Assembly: GCA_037349315.1 (NCBI GenBank) | Contig: JBAIAC010000068.1 | Coordinates: 21,109,001 to 21,173,000, forward strand | DNA length: 64,000 nucleotides | Origin: Chelydra serpentina | Taxonomy: Eukaryota; Chordata; Testudines; Chelydridae | Direction: 5' to 3' | Shown here: in pieces, positions 23,532 to 35,861 of the stretch | How positions within the stretch are numbered: the stretch's first letter is position 1 | How the letters are laid out: each line of letters opens with the position of its first letter | Position numbers and translations under genes: made by a program | The notes under the pieces: model-generated | What the model was told of the DNA's origin: nothing | Seen by the model: the letters and a program-made list of their open reading frames with translations, nothing else | Databases searched by the model: none

Positions 23532-24261
23532 CTAGACAATCCATTAGAAGGGAGCAGTTGTAGCAAGACCACCTGGTTCTTGAATGTGCCTGCTGTGAAA
23601 TATAGAACCAGGAATTTCTCTCCCCTAAAGGAATGACAGTTTTTCTTTCCATTCTCCTCCTTCTTAAAGGAGGAGGGATTGGTGATAATCCCATTTGAAT
23701 GCAGCATTTACAAAATAGAAGTTGATTGATAACTGCTACTTTCCAAGGGGATTAGCACCACATGGAGTAAAATTGCTCTGTGAAAATTGTGGAAATCTGC
23801 TAAAATGCACTGAAGAAATCTGGAATTCTAATTCTGAATAAGAGCATTAACAGAAGGGTTTAATGTGGTTTAAGTAATCCACTTTAAATTCACATCTTTA
23901 GTTAATTTGGATTAATTTGCTTGAATGTCTCTACATAGGCAAGCCATTACTGCACTTTGCACGGGGTGGTCTACATACAGACTGGCACCAAAATAACAAA
24001 AGGTGTGATTTAAAACTGATTTGGTTATTTTGGTGCAAGTCTTTGTGTGGACACTCTTACTGAAGAGTAAATTGGCTAAAACCCATTTCTTTGAAGTCAG
24101 TTACAGACTTTAAGGGCTTTAAACTGATGCAAACCTCTGTGCAGACAGTGATATGAATATGAATCTGGTTTATATTAATTTAGCTTCACTTGATTAACAA
24201 CAGGTCTAACTTAACCAAACTAGACCCTTCTTGAAACAGAATAAGGAAAGTTGTGCTAGTT
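23532..24261. other. No gene; possible decayed inverted-repeat elements
   Basis: Around 23960-24130 the words ggtctacatacagactggcacc and gtgcagacagtgat resemble MITE termini, but I could not fix boundaries. No coding potential was seen. Confidence 0.3.
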
Positions 24262-24358
24262 TAATTAGTTAGGATTGGTCCTGCTTTGAGCAGGGGGTTG
24301 GATTAGATGACCTCCTGAGATCCCTTCCAACCCTCATATTCTATGATTCTATGATTCT
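24262..24358 (+). repeat. CR1 3'-end fragment
   Basis: tcctgctttgagcagggggt, tagatgacctcctgagatcc and tattctatgattctatgatt form the typical CR1 tail with terminal octamer repeats. Confidence 0.7.
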
Positions 24359-24428
24359 AAGGTGTGACTTCAAACCAGGGCAACTCCCTGTATGGACTTT
24401 TTTGTTTCCGTTTATCTTAAATCAATTA

Positions 24429-24741
24429 GGGCTGGTCTGCACAAGGAAAACATACTAGTATAAACTATTTAAATTGTCATAATTATACTGGTATACGTGG
24501 CTATATACTAGTATAACTCCTTGTGTGCCCAGTCTTACTCTGGTATTAGTGTCTTTTTTTTTTTTTCAGTTTAGTTTATATCATTTTGGAAGGGGTTTAA
24601 GGTAAACCAAAAACCCCACTCTTATTCCAGAATAAGAGTATTCCATGGGGAGTTGTACTTATATAACTATAGTAGTTTAACTATACCGGTATTATAATCA
24701 TACCAGTATAGCTTGTAAAACTTTCCCATGTAGACAAGCCC
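24429..24741. mobile_element. MITE, Harbinger-like termini
   Basis: gggctggtctgcacaagg at the left and catgtagacaagccc at the right are inverted copies, closely similar to the termini at 8938-9233. A TTA precedes the left end but the right flank is tct, so the duplication is not intact. The interior is AT-rich with tactagtata-type palindromes. Confidence 0.6.
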
Positions 24742-25589
24742 TCTGGAACAGGTTTGAAGCTAAATCATAATAATCTGGTCTTAATATGAAATAAAAGCAT
24801 CCATGCAGAACTCTGAAGTCATTTAACTAAACTTGTGCTAGTTTGTATGTTGAAAAGGCCTAGGAGTATCTACACAGGGTTTTGCATCACTGACTTAACT
24901 GGCACCAGATCTGTGCATAGATGGCCTAGCCAAATCGACTTTAACCACTATTATTCTAAAATAAGAATTAGAAGTGCAAATGAAAAGGAGAAGACCAGGC
25001 TGCTCCCTGGCATAAGTTACAGAAGGGCTGTTCTGACTTACACAGAGATGGCCATTCCTCTGTTTGGTAGCTGGTTTTTGTTTCAGTTGTGTTCCCTTCC
25101 CCTACGAACACACCCTGCTCTGCGGGATGGGGAGTGCAATATGGGAGGGGTGTAAGAGTTACTCCAACAGCTCCTTGGCAGTGACATCCCTGGGGGTTGG
25201 ATCTACCGGCGTTGTAGCCACTTTGTGCAGTTAGAGCAGGGCTGAGGACCTATCCTCTTGTCTCTTATCTGTCAGTAAATAGCCTTGAACTCTCCTGGTG
25301 TTATACACATAGTATAACAATGCTGCCACACTACTGAGCTGGATACTTTGCAGATTTGCTGATCAAACAGCAGACTTCACAAGTTTTATTACTTTATTGT
25401 TCAAACTACCTACACCATTTTGTGCCAGACTCCTTACATCTTCCCATTCCTTCATACAGTGTGTAGCCAGCCTGTGTAGGTCACTATTACCAGAAGTCTC
25501 GAGTTGCTGGATACTTTCAAGACTTATAATAATATCTACAGTTAGATGTGGAAATCAGGCGATCAGCCCTCATGCTTCAAGTCATCTGA
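24742..25589. other. No gene recognised
   Basis: The longest frame (24835-25155) has no domain signature. A gcataagttacagaagggctg ... ctgacttacaca arrangement near 25010-25040 resembles the decayed fold-back repeat near 15.8 kb. Confidence 0.35.
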
Positions 25590-25795
25590 TCAACATAGGG
25601 GGCAGGAAGGAATTCTTCAGCCCATGTATAGCACAGTTTATCAGGTGTCTTTTGTTTTAATTTGGGGGTTGTTTTTGTTTGTTGGTTTGTCTTGCCTTCC
25701 TCTGAAATGTTTTGGATTGGCCAATTCAGGAGGAAGAATACTGGGCTTAATGGACCATGGTCTATCTGTGTGGTTAATCCTATGTTCTTATACAG
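25590..25795 (+). repeat. CR1/L3-like LINE 3'-end fragment
   Basis: gggggcaggaaggaattctt, cttgccttcctctgaaatgtt and aatggaccatgg follow the order of an old CR1/L3-type 3' untranslated region. It is diverged and partial. Confidence 0.45.
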
Positions 25796-26275
25796 CCATA
25801 CCTGCCAACTGTTCACTTTATTGTTCAGGATACTCATCATCGGGCAGAAGGGAAAGGGAAGTGTCTAGTTTCATGTCTGTCAAGCTGCCCATTTCCCAGA
25901 AAGATTCTACTCAGATGGGCAGAAAACCCAAATGCAAACCCACCAGTTGGCTTCTCCTGCTTGAAGTAATGGGTAGGTATCTTTCCTGTTTATCTTATTA
26001 ATCACAGATCATGATGCGCCTTAGTACAGAAGCAAGACAAGAACTAAGCCTTCAGATGGTGATAATGAGAAGGCCAGGTACTGCTGGGAACATTGATTAT
26101 ATAGATATGAGGGTGAGGTACTCTATGTGACATGCCTGGGGCAATGCTCATTGTTCATAAAGAGGACAACATTTAATTGCAGAGCCAAACTGACCTTTCA
26201 GTTACCTGCGCAGTTCAGTACGTGCTTCCCTCCCGAAACATTTTCTGGCAGCTGTGTCCTTCTGAATCAGGACAC

Positions 26276-26471
26276 TGTTGTGTATTTGGTTGTCGTGGTA
26301 ATAGCACCTTGTTGTTGCTATGGCAACTGAGTTAGATTATTAGGGGATAGCCCAGCCACTTTTGGCTGGTTTGGTTAGTTCAGTGTGTGAAAATAAATGG
26401 CTGTTTTCATGGCTCACAGCTCTGTGTCTCAAATGATTTCTTCCTAAACCTGCTGCCCCAAGGATACAACA
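26276..26471 (+). mobile_element. Very short solo LTR (196 bp)
   Basis: The block starts tgttgtgtatttgg and ends ccaaggatacaaca. It is flanked by gacac on both sides (26271-26275 and 26472-26476), a perfect 5-bp target duplication. A poly(A) signal aataaa lies at 26392-26397. The size is small for a retroviral LTR; it could be a compact retroelement or a long terminal repeat of a TRIM-like element. Confidence 0.65.
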
Positions 26472-26874
26472 GACACAACTTCCAAACATGCATGTATTTT
26501 AGCTACTCTACTCCCACTCTTGCTAAGCCCCATGCAGTTCTTTGAATAACCAACTCTCACCTTCCGACAGCCATTCCTTCCGCATGTAATGGCAATAGCT
26601 CCAACTATAAACAGGGATGCAAATTAAAACACTTTCAATGTAACTGAGCAGGCACATAAAATTCACGGAATTAAATGGCTTAACACATCCATGCACTAGT
26701 TAACTCCTGTCTCAGTTCCTGTATCCTCCCTGATTCCCACAATACTCTCTTCCAGACCTCCCAGCGTGCAGCTGCCCCAGTTACCTTCCTCACCCATTGT
26801 TCAGACCACTGCGCCATTGTTCAGTGAGATTTTGTGCTGAGCCTGTGAGATTCAGACCACAGTGAGGTTCTAGG
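26472..26874. other. No gene recognised
   Basis: Short frames only, with no repeat termini seen. Confidence 0.35.
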
Positions 26875-27135
26875 AGAAGACGGTCACTCCAGTGGTTAGG
26901 GCGCTGGAACAGGACTTTGGGCAAGCCTGGTTCAGTTCTCTGCTCTACTATAGACTTCCTGTGTGAACACAAGCAAGTAGTTTGGCTTCCCTGTGCCGCA
27001 ATTCCCTATTGGTAAAATGAGGATAATAGCACTTTGCTTCCTCACAGGGGTGTTGTGAGGATAAATACATCAGAATATTGTGAGACACTCAGACACTATG
27101 GTAATGGGGGCCATGTATGTCCCTAAGATAGATAA
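26875..27135 (+). repeat. MIR-type SINE
   Basis: A tRNA-like head (cactccagtggttagggcgc, then ctggttcagttctctgct) is followed by the core cttcctgtgtgaac, the segment cctattggtaaaatgaggataatag and a tail with gtgttgtgaggataaat and actatggtaatggggg. Confidence 0.75.
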
Positions 27136-27148
27136 ATAGCCTCTATGC

Positions 27149-27385
27149 CAGGCATTGGCAACCTTTGACATGCAGCTCGCCAGGGTAAGCCCCCCGGCGG
27201 GCCGGGCCGGTTTGTTTACTTGCCGCGTCCGCAGGTTCGGCCGGTTGCGGCTTCCACTGGCCGCAGTTCACCGTCCCAGGCCAATGGGGGCTGCGGGAAG
27301 AGGCGGCCAGCACATCCCTCGGGCCATGCTTAAACCGAAGCCCAAGCCCCACCACCCAGGGTCAAGACCCAGAGTTTGAGAACCT
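27149..27385. mobile_element. hAT-like GC-rich relic
   Basis: The left edge caggcattggcaacctttg and right edge agagtttgagaacc resemble hAT termini, but of two different types, so this may be a composite or a fused pair. The interior is GC-rich non-coding sequence. No target duplication was found. Confidence 0.35.
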
Positions 27386-28252
27386 TCTAAGGTAAGCTTA
27401 GAAGGAGCTAAAATGGCTTCAAGCCACCTTTGTGCCTACCCAAAACTGGGCTGCTCCAAGGTCTGGATACAATGCTTAGAGTGGTTTGAAAGAAGTGTGG
27501 AAGGGGCTAACGTCTGCCTGTCCCCCTGGCCAGCAATTAATTCTGCCCCCCTACCCTGCCTCATCGCTGACCCTTCCAGGGTTTTTCACCCCCTTGGCCC
27601 TCTCCCAAACTTGGGGGACAACCACAGAGTTCCCTTCTCCCTTTCCCAGCCTGCATGTTGCTAAGGGGGAGTAGAGGAGCTGCCCGATTGATCACAGAAA
27701 GGTAGGGGGGATGTAGGAGCAGAGCCCCCATGCTGAGCTGGGAACTCATTCTTCTTCCTTCTCCCTTTCTGTCAGAATGGTGTCAGCTCCCAAGGGGAGG
27801 GGACAGAGCTCTGCCTGCTTCCTGCATCAGCTCAGAACCACTGCTCTTCCCCAGGAGGCATGCCAGAGGGGAAAGCAGCCAGTCAGAGGGGATTTCCCCC
27901 GGGGTTACTCAAAATGAGCACCCCTCAGTTCACTCTTTAGTTATTTTATTCCCTGGGTCAGGGACCCACTGCCACCTGGTGCACTTTAAGCACTAGCTGT
28001 GGAGTGGGGGAGGGGGTCCCCCCAGCATAACCCCTAGACAGGCTGTGTAATTTATAGCAGTGTCACCAGGTTGTGATAGACATTGGACAGCATTGCCTAG
28101 AATCTCCACAGTACTGAGTGCTGAGGCCCTGCCCTGACACTCCGATCCGATCCCTCATGCCCCCGCATGGCCCCTACCCCAGGGCTTTGCGAGGGATCCT
28201 CAGGTGGCACCCTTATGGCTGTCCTCACAATCCCTGTGCTAAGGGAATCTTA
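27386..28252. other. No gene recognised
   Basis: Pyrimidine-rich sequence supports several overlapping short frames without domain signatures. Confidence 0.35.
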
Positions 28253-28480
28253 TCATAGAATCATAGAATCTCAGGGTTGGAAGGGACCTCAGGAGCTCAT
28301 CTAGTCCAACCCCCTGCTCAAAGCAGGACCAACCCCAACTAGATCATCCCAGCCAGGGCTTTGTCAAGCCTGACCTTAAAAACCTCTAAGGAAGGAGATT
28401 CCACCACCTCCCAAGTTACCCATTCCAGTGCTTCACCACCCTACTAGTTAAAAACTTTTTCCTAATCTCTTCCACCAGAT
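28253..28480 (-). repeat. CR1 3'-end fragment
   Basis: The run atcatagaatcatagaatct is followed by ggttggaagggacctcagg, catctagtccaaccccctgc and accactacc-type C-terminal codons in reverse complement. It closely matches 60371-60600. Confidence 0.8.
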
Positions 28481-29866
28481 AAAGGGCTATTTGCAACTCC
28501 CAACCTTTTACATACCATAAAGGGGCCAGAGTGGGGAGGGGGGTGAGGATCTCCCCCCATGTTGCTCCCATCTTCATGGGCTCTCCCTTGCCTGCTGTGT
28601 AAAGCTTAAATTTCTCATCCATGCCCTGACACCCCTGCACAAGTCCACCCGGTCTTACCTTAGGAAACGGGATCCAAGATGTATCCCATCATCCTCCATG
28701 TCACGCTGCCTGAAATGGCCGCCCTCCACCATGTTTGTTTATGTCTCCGGTTTCCATCTCTGCGCAGAGGTCTCAGGTTGGCAAGGTCGTGGTGTGTGAG
28801 GTTTCCTGAATGTTGCTATGATGTCACAGGACACACGGAGTCGCAGCCATGGAAATGCATTTTTTAAAGATTGAGCCAGGTCACTGGGGGGCCCAGTCTT
28901 ATAGTCAAGCTGTTGCTGTCCCATACTGCTCTGCTGTCATGCCACACCACTCCACTTCCTGCCTCCCCATTGGCTGACCGTTGAGGAGCTGAGAGCCAAT
29001 CGGGTTCTGGCCAGGCCCCCCACCAATGGGGGGCAGTAACAGCGGAGCCCCTTGCCTGCTGGCATGATGCAGGTGTGGTCGGGCCAAATTTGAGTGGTGT
29101 TGCGTGCGGCTCAGGGGCTCCTGTTTGCAGACCTAGTCTCTGCTCTATGAGATTTCAAGAGGTGAGCCTCAGTATATGAGATGGTTCAAATGCAAGGGTC
29201 ACAGCTCTGGCGCGAGACTTGAGGTCTCCGCTCTGTGCCCTCTTTCATGCTGCCCATTCTGCATGGATTCACCTCTCACACCCAGTGCTCTAATCCTCAC
29301 ACTCCCTCATTCAGATCACTCCTAAAGACACACTGCTTCCACCCTCCCCACAAACAATAGCCCAGGTCAGTCAAATGATCTCCCACCCCTACTTTTACAA
29401 ACCACCCCACACACACACACACCACAACGTAACACCTTCATCTCGACCTCTCAGCATGTCTTGTTTTAATACATCTGGCTCATAGACCATTGGTTTTCAA
29501 ACTTCCGGCAATCACGGAGCACGCTTAGTCCATTTTGTGTGTTATTATAGTTTAACGGGTATCGCAGTTAAAAACCCTTCATGTCACGTTCGCATAAGTG
29601 GAGAATTCAGATGTGGTTGGACTGCACCTCCATAAACTCTGACGCTCCAGGTGATCAGTCATTCCAAGTGCTCCCAACCTCATGTAGCAATTAATTTCTG
29701 AAAAGCGATCATGCCTGAAACTGATTGTGCCCCAGGAAAAATGACCTGCATGAGAAACACACTTAATTATAAACTGACATTACAGAAATGGAGGCTGACA
29801 ACCTGGCTGCCCCACAGGGACATTGCACACATCAGTGCAGCATTTGAATCCAAGGAATAGAGCTAA
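28481..29866. other. No gene recognised; possible hAT end near 29485
   Basis: cattggttttcaaacttccgg at 29489 resembles a hAT left terminus but no partner end was found. Short frames lack motifs. Confidence 0.3.
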
Positions 29867-30070
29867 GCATTAGGTTCCTAAAATCCATAGCTAGGAACCT
29901 AAATAAGTTGCCTGATTTTTCAAAAGTGTTGAGCAGCCAGCAGCTCCCATTGGCTTCACTAAGAGATATTGGGCACGCAACAATTTTGAAAAGAGGCCAT
30001 TTATTAGAGGTAAACTTTTCAAAAGCACCTGACTATAGATTTAGGAGCCTAACTTTAGGCAACTGTGTGA
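29867..30070. repeat. Unclassified interspersed repeat
   Basis: Words such as ttaggttcctaaaatccatag, tttttcaaaagtgttgagca and aaacttttcaaaagcacctga, with repeated ctcccattgg, match a repeat style also seen near 63360. The ends are not definable. Confidence 0.35.
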
Positions 30071-30382
30071 TCCCCTGGTGAGTGTATGTTACATGTCCTC
30101 CTCCCTGCCAAATCTGTAGAGGTTATGAGTGTGTTACAGCCCCAGTAGTAAGGTTTGGCTCTTTGGCTCAAGCTGTAGTAGCTTATGCCTTTAGTTGCGG
30201 AGATCCCTGGTGTGCCGGTCAAGATGTTGGCCATGAAAACCTTGGCCTGTAGTAACAAAATAATACATTTAAATAGAATAAACATATTGGATCCCTCCCA
30301 CGTCAGAGAAATAACAGGCAACTGGCGCCGTGGTCTTGACCCTGCAGATCCCTGCACCGTGAACACCAGAATGGGCAATGTT

Positions 30383-31238
30383 CATAGAATCACAGAATTG
30401 TAGAACTGGAAGGGACCTAGAGAGGTCATCTAGGCTAGTCCACTGTATTCAAGGCAGGACTAAGTATTATCTAGATCATCCCTGACAGGTGTTTGTCTAA
30501 CCTGCTGTTAAAAATCTCCAATGATGGAGACTCCACAGCCTCCCTAGGCAATTTATTCCAGTGTGTAACCACCCTGACAGTTAGGAAGCTTTTCCTAATG
30601 TCCAACCAAATGCAGCCCTTGCTGCAATTTAAGCAATTCTTGTATTATTATCACAAGTTAAGGAGAACAATTTTTCTCCCTCCTCCTTGTAACAACCTTT
30701 TATGTACTTGAACACTATCATCATGTCCCCTCTCAGTCTTCTCTTCTCAAGACTAAACAAACAATGTTTTCAATCTTCCTTCATAGTTTATGTTTTCTAG
30801 ACCTTTAATCATTTTTGTTGCTCTTCTCTGGACTTTCTTTAATATGTCCACATCTTTCCTGAAATGTAGCATCCAGACTTGGATATAATACTCCAGTTGA
30901 GACCTAATCAGTGCGGAGTAGAGAAGAAGAATTACTTCTTGTGTCTCATTTGCAACACTCCTGCTAATACATCCCAGAATGATGTTTGCTTTTTTTGCAA
31001 CAATGTTACACTGTTGACTGACTCATATTTAGCTTGTCATTCCACTACAACCTCCAGATCCCTAGTGTAGTACTCCTTCCTAGGAGTACCATTTTGTATG
31101 TGTGCAACTGATTTTTCCTTTCTAAGCGGAGTACTTTGCATTTGTCCTTTATGAATGTCATCCTATTTACTTCAGACCATTTCTCCAGTTTGTCCAGATC
31201 ATTTTTAATTTTAATCCTATCCTCCAAAACATTTGCTG
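30383..31238 (-). mobile_element. 5'-truncated CR1 LINE
   Basis: The 3' end lies at the left (catagaatcacagaattgta, tggaagggacctagagaggt). On the minus strand the C-terminal reverse transcriptase can be followed in broken frames back to 31238, where the frame reads DLDKLEKWSEVNRM and KDKCKVL. It contains many indels and is an older copy than 60371-61185. Confidence 0.75.
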
Positions 31239-31566
31239 CCATCTAGCATGAGTGTGAGTGGTGGCTATGGGTGGATCAATGTAAATGTAGACCAAGGTCC
31301 AGTGTGCTTCAGCAGCAGCCATGAGAATAACAAGTTGTGGACTACAAACTGCAGCATGTGAGGAGAACTTCCTGGTTCCTGCAAGGACGTACCCTCTGCC
31401 CACCCAGCAAGAAGTCTCAGCACTAGCTGAAGCTGGGCAAGCAGAGAGGAGGCTGCTGGACTGTAATCCTGTTCTGTGTTCATTACAGAGTAAAGCCTTG
31501 TTCAGTGGATCTGGTCTGAGGGGAATACACACTGGCACACAACACACAGTGGACCCTCAGGCTGAG

Positions 31567-32511
31567 TGTTAGAGGGCTTATTCCTTCACCCGCTTACTTC
31601 CCTGATCCTTCTTGCATGAACAGAGAGCAACAATATCTGAAATCCGAAGATGCAAACAATTCAATGTTTATTTGGGTGAACTTCCAGCAAGCAATGATTC
31701 CAATTTCCTTCCTTAGTATCCCCCTTCCCAGCTCTGATGCCACAGAGCCTTGCCTTTGTCCCTTTTCCCATTCCCTGCCTTAGCAAAACATGATTCCAAT
31801 TCCCCCACCCCCATCCCATGTTCCCATCCCTCCCCCCCCCTTACTTCCTGATTGACTGCAGACTATATAATAAAACTTGAGTTCTGCTTAGCTATACCTT
31901 AGCCAATCATTTTACTGAAATTTAACTAACCAATCCTAACATATTGTAACATGATTATCTAACCAATTATATCCCACCACCTTAATTGGTTTACACCCAA
32001 CAAAATTAATTATACGGCAGACAGAAACAATCACAGAACCAAACAGAGATTATACAGACAAACAACAGGGAAATGGGGACTACAGTGATAGAACAACACA
32101 GAAATGAGGATTTCTCATCCCAGCTATTGGTAAGTGAGTTCTTGCCAGACAGGATGCTAGCAAACTAAATTTCCTTTAAATCTTCTAGGCTCTTCCCTTT
32201 CTCTGGAGGCGATGGGCATTATCAGGACAGGATTGTATTCCTAACAGCCCAATAGCACCTTATTTCAGTGTCACTAGTTTGGAATGTAAGGATGTGACCA
32301 TAGACTTTTCAGCTTATAGCTGCCTCTGTTGTTTAGCCAAATATCTTAGCCTAAGAACTGGGCCTCAGACTATCACAATAAGAGAAGGCCTATAAACAGG
32401 CAGACTGTGATTTTGATTCTTTCTTTTATACCTCTGTAACTAGCTAAACATATACCTACATTCTTAAAGTTCAGGCCTTTGCAGACAGGCCTGACTATCT
32501 ATATCCTAACA
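31567..32511 (-). mobile_element. Solo LTR (945 bp), 5-bp target duplication
   Basis: The block starts tgttagaggg and ends atatcctaaca, with ctgag flanking both sides (31562-31566 and 32512-32516). On the minus strand an aataaa signal (reverse of caatgtttatttggg near 31660) precedes a short U5, which fixes the orientation. The long U3 is AT-rich. No internal retroviral sequence is present. Confidence 0.8.
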
Positions 32512-33070
32512 CTGAGTTCCCCAAAGTTGTGTAAAAAGTGACAAGGCAGACTTCCCCTATCTTGAACAACCTCATACTGGGCCAGTGAAAAGGATGGGGG
32601 CTACATAAGGTTAAACCCTAGCAGTCATCCTCAGCGCAGAGTGTGAGGTAAAACATGTGAGGTGGGGCCAGAGAATGGGCATGTCTGAGGAGATGTGGGA
32701 TTAAGTGCAGTAATCAGCTTTCCAATGAGGTGCTTAGCTACATGTCCCTTTCTTAGGCCTTGAATTTACTAGGAAATAAAAGTGTGTTAGCTCCTTGTGT
32801 TAGCTAGCTAACACTGACTACTTATACCCTAAACTCCCCACAATTTTTTACGTCAACCTACTAACATGTTTGAAAACTACAAACTCTCTTGTCTTCATTA
32901 GAATTTTATCATGTAAATGTAATAAGCAAACACATTTTTTCGTAACGTGGATGCACCAGGCCCCACTCCGGCTACTGCTGGTGTGCTGAGACCAGATCCT
33001 ATTATGCTGACCAATATTCTCTCATTGCTTCCTTATACTCTCCCATCTAACCATAGCCATCTCTTGTCTT

Positions 33071-33190
33071 ATAACTAGATTGTAAGCTCTTTGGGGCAGG
33101 GACTATCTTTGGGTTCGTGTTTGTTCAGCACCTAGCACAATGGAATCCTGGGCCATGAGGAGGGGTCCTCAACATTACAAGAGTACAAAT
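33071..33190 (+). repeat. L2/CR1-like 3'-end fragment
   Basis: ttgtaagctctttggggcag, gggactatctttggg and cagcacctagcacaatggaa followed by acaaataattaatac are the hallmarks of an ancient L2-like 3' end. The related minus-strand fragment is at 8212-8298. Confidence 0.55.
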
Positions 33191-34859
33191 AATTAATACT
33201 ACTACATAGGAGCAATTTGGCAGCCACATTTATTCATGTTTGATGAGGGTTCCCCATGCACTCTGTCTTGCTCATCTCCTTGCACTTTGTGTTTACATGT
33301 GCAGCTTCATATCTCCTCAAGGCAGGCTTCAACCATTCAGTAACCCCAGGTGCATTGAGCAAAGCTGCACTCAGCAATTGTAATTTGCAGGCTAGCGCTT
33401 TATGTGTTACAAGGTGCTGACCGTGCAAGTCCCACAGGAAATTGCTCTACCACAAATGACATGATCTCATTGCTTGAGCATTCGCATTTGATGTATTTCA
33501 GAGCACATCGAGAGTTTAAAAACCAAAGAGGAGATGAGACTTACGTCACATGTGTGTCATGCCTCTGCAGAATCAATTTATGGCAACATCAGAGAGATTT
33601 TGTTCATGAAGGGGAGACTGGGAACATGCTCCCCTGATAATATTTCTGAATCAATGAACAATTAGTGCTAAGTGGATGTAAATGAAAGAACAAACACGCA
33701 TTTATTTTTGTCCTGGAATCTCAAATGAAGCCCAGCATCTACAAAGACCCTGTATTGATTTTACGAGAAAGTTTATCTCTGCTCCCAGTCCATACTCTCC
33801 TAACATCTAGAAACAACACTGAACTAAAAGCTTGTTCCTGCTCTCTAGCTCCACTTACTGGAACAGGCTGACAACGCTAATCCCCAAACTATAAAAAACA
33901 AACTTTTTGTTTGGTTGTTTTGTTTTATCTGGCTTGTTGTGTGTGGAAGGGGAAATAGTCACACTGCCTGCAGATAAGTTATGTGCCAAATAACAGCATT
34001 CAATGATACATGATAAAATACTAAGAAAAAATAACAAAATATTAGTACATAGACCGATCAGTTACATTAGCAGTTGTATTGTATGAAGCCTACATATACA
34101 TACACCCCCCCCCCACACACACACAATATCTTGTTCATCTTTTTAAAAGTGCTATACATAAATGCAGAAAACAAGAAATAGACCTAGGATAGAAAGCACA
34201 GAAGTATCTTTTATGTGATGAATTAAAAGGAGACCTTGAAGCAAGATCGCCACCACACATGCTATCTGGCAGCCTCCCCAGCCAACAGAAAAGCCCCAGT
34301 CTAGTAAAACAGGAAACAAGCCAGGTTTGGAATGACTGAAGCCCCTCTGGATGTTCAAGATGAACCAATCCTGCCTGATTAAACAAAAGCTCATTGTGTA
34401 ATTAGAGGACTATTTAGAAATTGAAGAGTCTTCTGGCACATCTGAGTTGTTGCTTGGCCTCTGCACAGCACTACTTGGTCTTCTCTTGGACCCTTGTATT
34501 TATTTAGGCAATGACACATGAAGTTACCAGTCATCTGGCTCCAACCTCCCAAGGTGCTATATCTCCATATCAGTGAAAAATTGTTGCTGCGCTTTACCTC
34601 CTGTTGCTTTTTAATATCTGTTCTGGATAGTCTGCATATTAATGAAAAGTAAGCTCTTGTGCTTCCATCCAGTTTTGGTCTCCTCTTTTGGTCTGCTGCT
34701 GATGGATCTCTCTCCCACCTCTGTATTCAAAAATGGGGCACGTAGGTCTAAGCAAATTGGTTTGGATGGGAAATCCACTTAAACTGGCCAGGCAATTATG
34801 TACTAATGAACTGGAAAAGGGGCTAAGCAGAGGACACAGTTATTCACTGAGATTAGTCA
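33191..34859. other. No gene recognised
   Basis: Unique-looking, AT-rich. A poly(C)/(CA) tract at 34106-34126 is the only simple repeat, and the short frames have no motifs. Confidence 0.4.
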
Positions 34860-35312
34860 GGACCAGAGAGGGCTGTGAGTGTCTCTGACCAGGACATGAG
34901 TGTTCGTGCCAAAAGGTCAGAGCAGGAGTCAGGCCTAGTGATCAGAGCAGGAGACGGTAACCAGGAATCGGAGCCCCGGGACCAGGTGCCTGAGCCAAGG
35001 GTCAGAGCTGAAGTCAGAGGTTAGGAATCAGAGCCAAGGGTCTCAACCAGACTACCTGGAGTGAAGCAACGCAAGGGTAAGGCTGGGTCCAAGGCAGTAG
35101 CAGGGCTAGAACAAGATGGGAGCAAGGCAGGTGCAGGAGCTATCACAGGCATGGGTGAATGCTTTGAGCAGCTGCTGAACAGTGGCTGCTGGGCTTAAGA
35201 AGTGGTCCATTGACATTTCCAACCAATCAGGCAGTGTAACAAATCAAGCAGCCTATGACAGGCCAGCTGAGCTTGTTAGGTTACCCTGAGACTGGCTCTG
35301 CTGCAGGCCCTG
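34860..35312 (-). repeat. Candidate gypsy LTR end with short degenerate repeats
   Basis: On the minus strand the sequence just beyond the gypsy integrase region begins tgtcagggcctgcagcagag (35312 leftwards), an LTR-like TG start. The 34860-35060 part is made of repeated cagagc / gtcagag units. The far end and a matching LTR on the other side of the element were not found. Confidence 0.35.
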
Positions 35313-35633
35313 ACAGTACTGCCTCCCCCTCAGGGTACTTCCTAGGGGCTTCAAGGCCCAGGTTCTAGGGGTACCTCTGACGGAACTCTCGCAATAGGTC
35401 CAGGGTGTTTGTTTATGTTCTCTACCACTTCTCAAGACCACTGATCCAGATTGAAGCCTCTCCAGTCCACCAAGTATTGGATCCTTCCTCTATCTTACTC
35501 AGAGTCGGGGATTCAGTGGACCTAGTATTCCTCCTGTCTGCAGACTGTTATGGGTGGTCATGGCAGGTAGGAACAGCCTGGGTATGAGTTCTCTGGGCAG
35601 GGCTTTATAAGTGAGATGTGAAAAATTGGGTGG

Positions 35634-35812
35634 ATCATAGAATATCAGGGTTGGAAGGGACCTTAGTAGGTCATCTAGTCCAACCCCCTGCTCAAAGCAG
35701 GACCAATCCCCAATTTTTGCCCCAGATCCCCAAATGGCCCCCTCAAGGATTGAACTCACAACCCTGGGTTTAGCAGGCCAATGCTCAAACCACTGAGCTA
35801 TCCCCCCCCCCC
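35634..35812 (-). mobile_element. tRNA-derived SINE with CR1-type tail
   Basis: Reverse complemented, it begins with a tRNA-like head containing A box (tagctcagtgg) and B box (ttgtgagttcaatcc) promoter motifs. A conserved body (ccatttggggatctggggc) follows, and the 3' tail is near identical to the CR1 3' end (gatgacctactaaggtccc). This is the turtle Pol III SINE type, mobilised in trans by CR1. Confidence 0.85.
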
Positions 35813-35861
35813 GATCTTCAAGGATTTAGACAGCTGTGAACCTGAAGGCCATTGGGTTAAT

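Noticed and set aside
35805..35816. Possible tRNA gene from tagctcag-type head
   Set aside because: The tRNA-like head is joined to a SINE body and CR1 tail, so it is not a tRNA gene.
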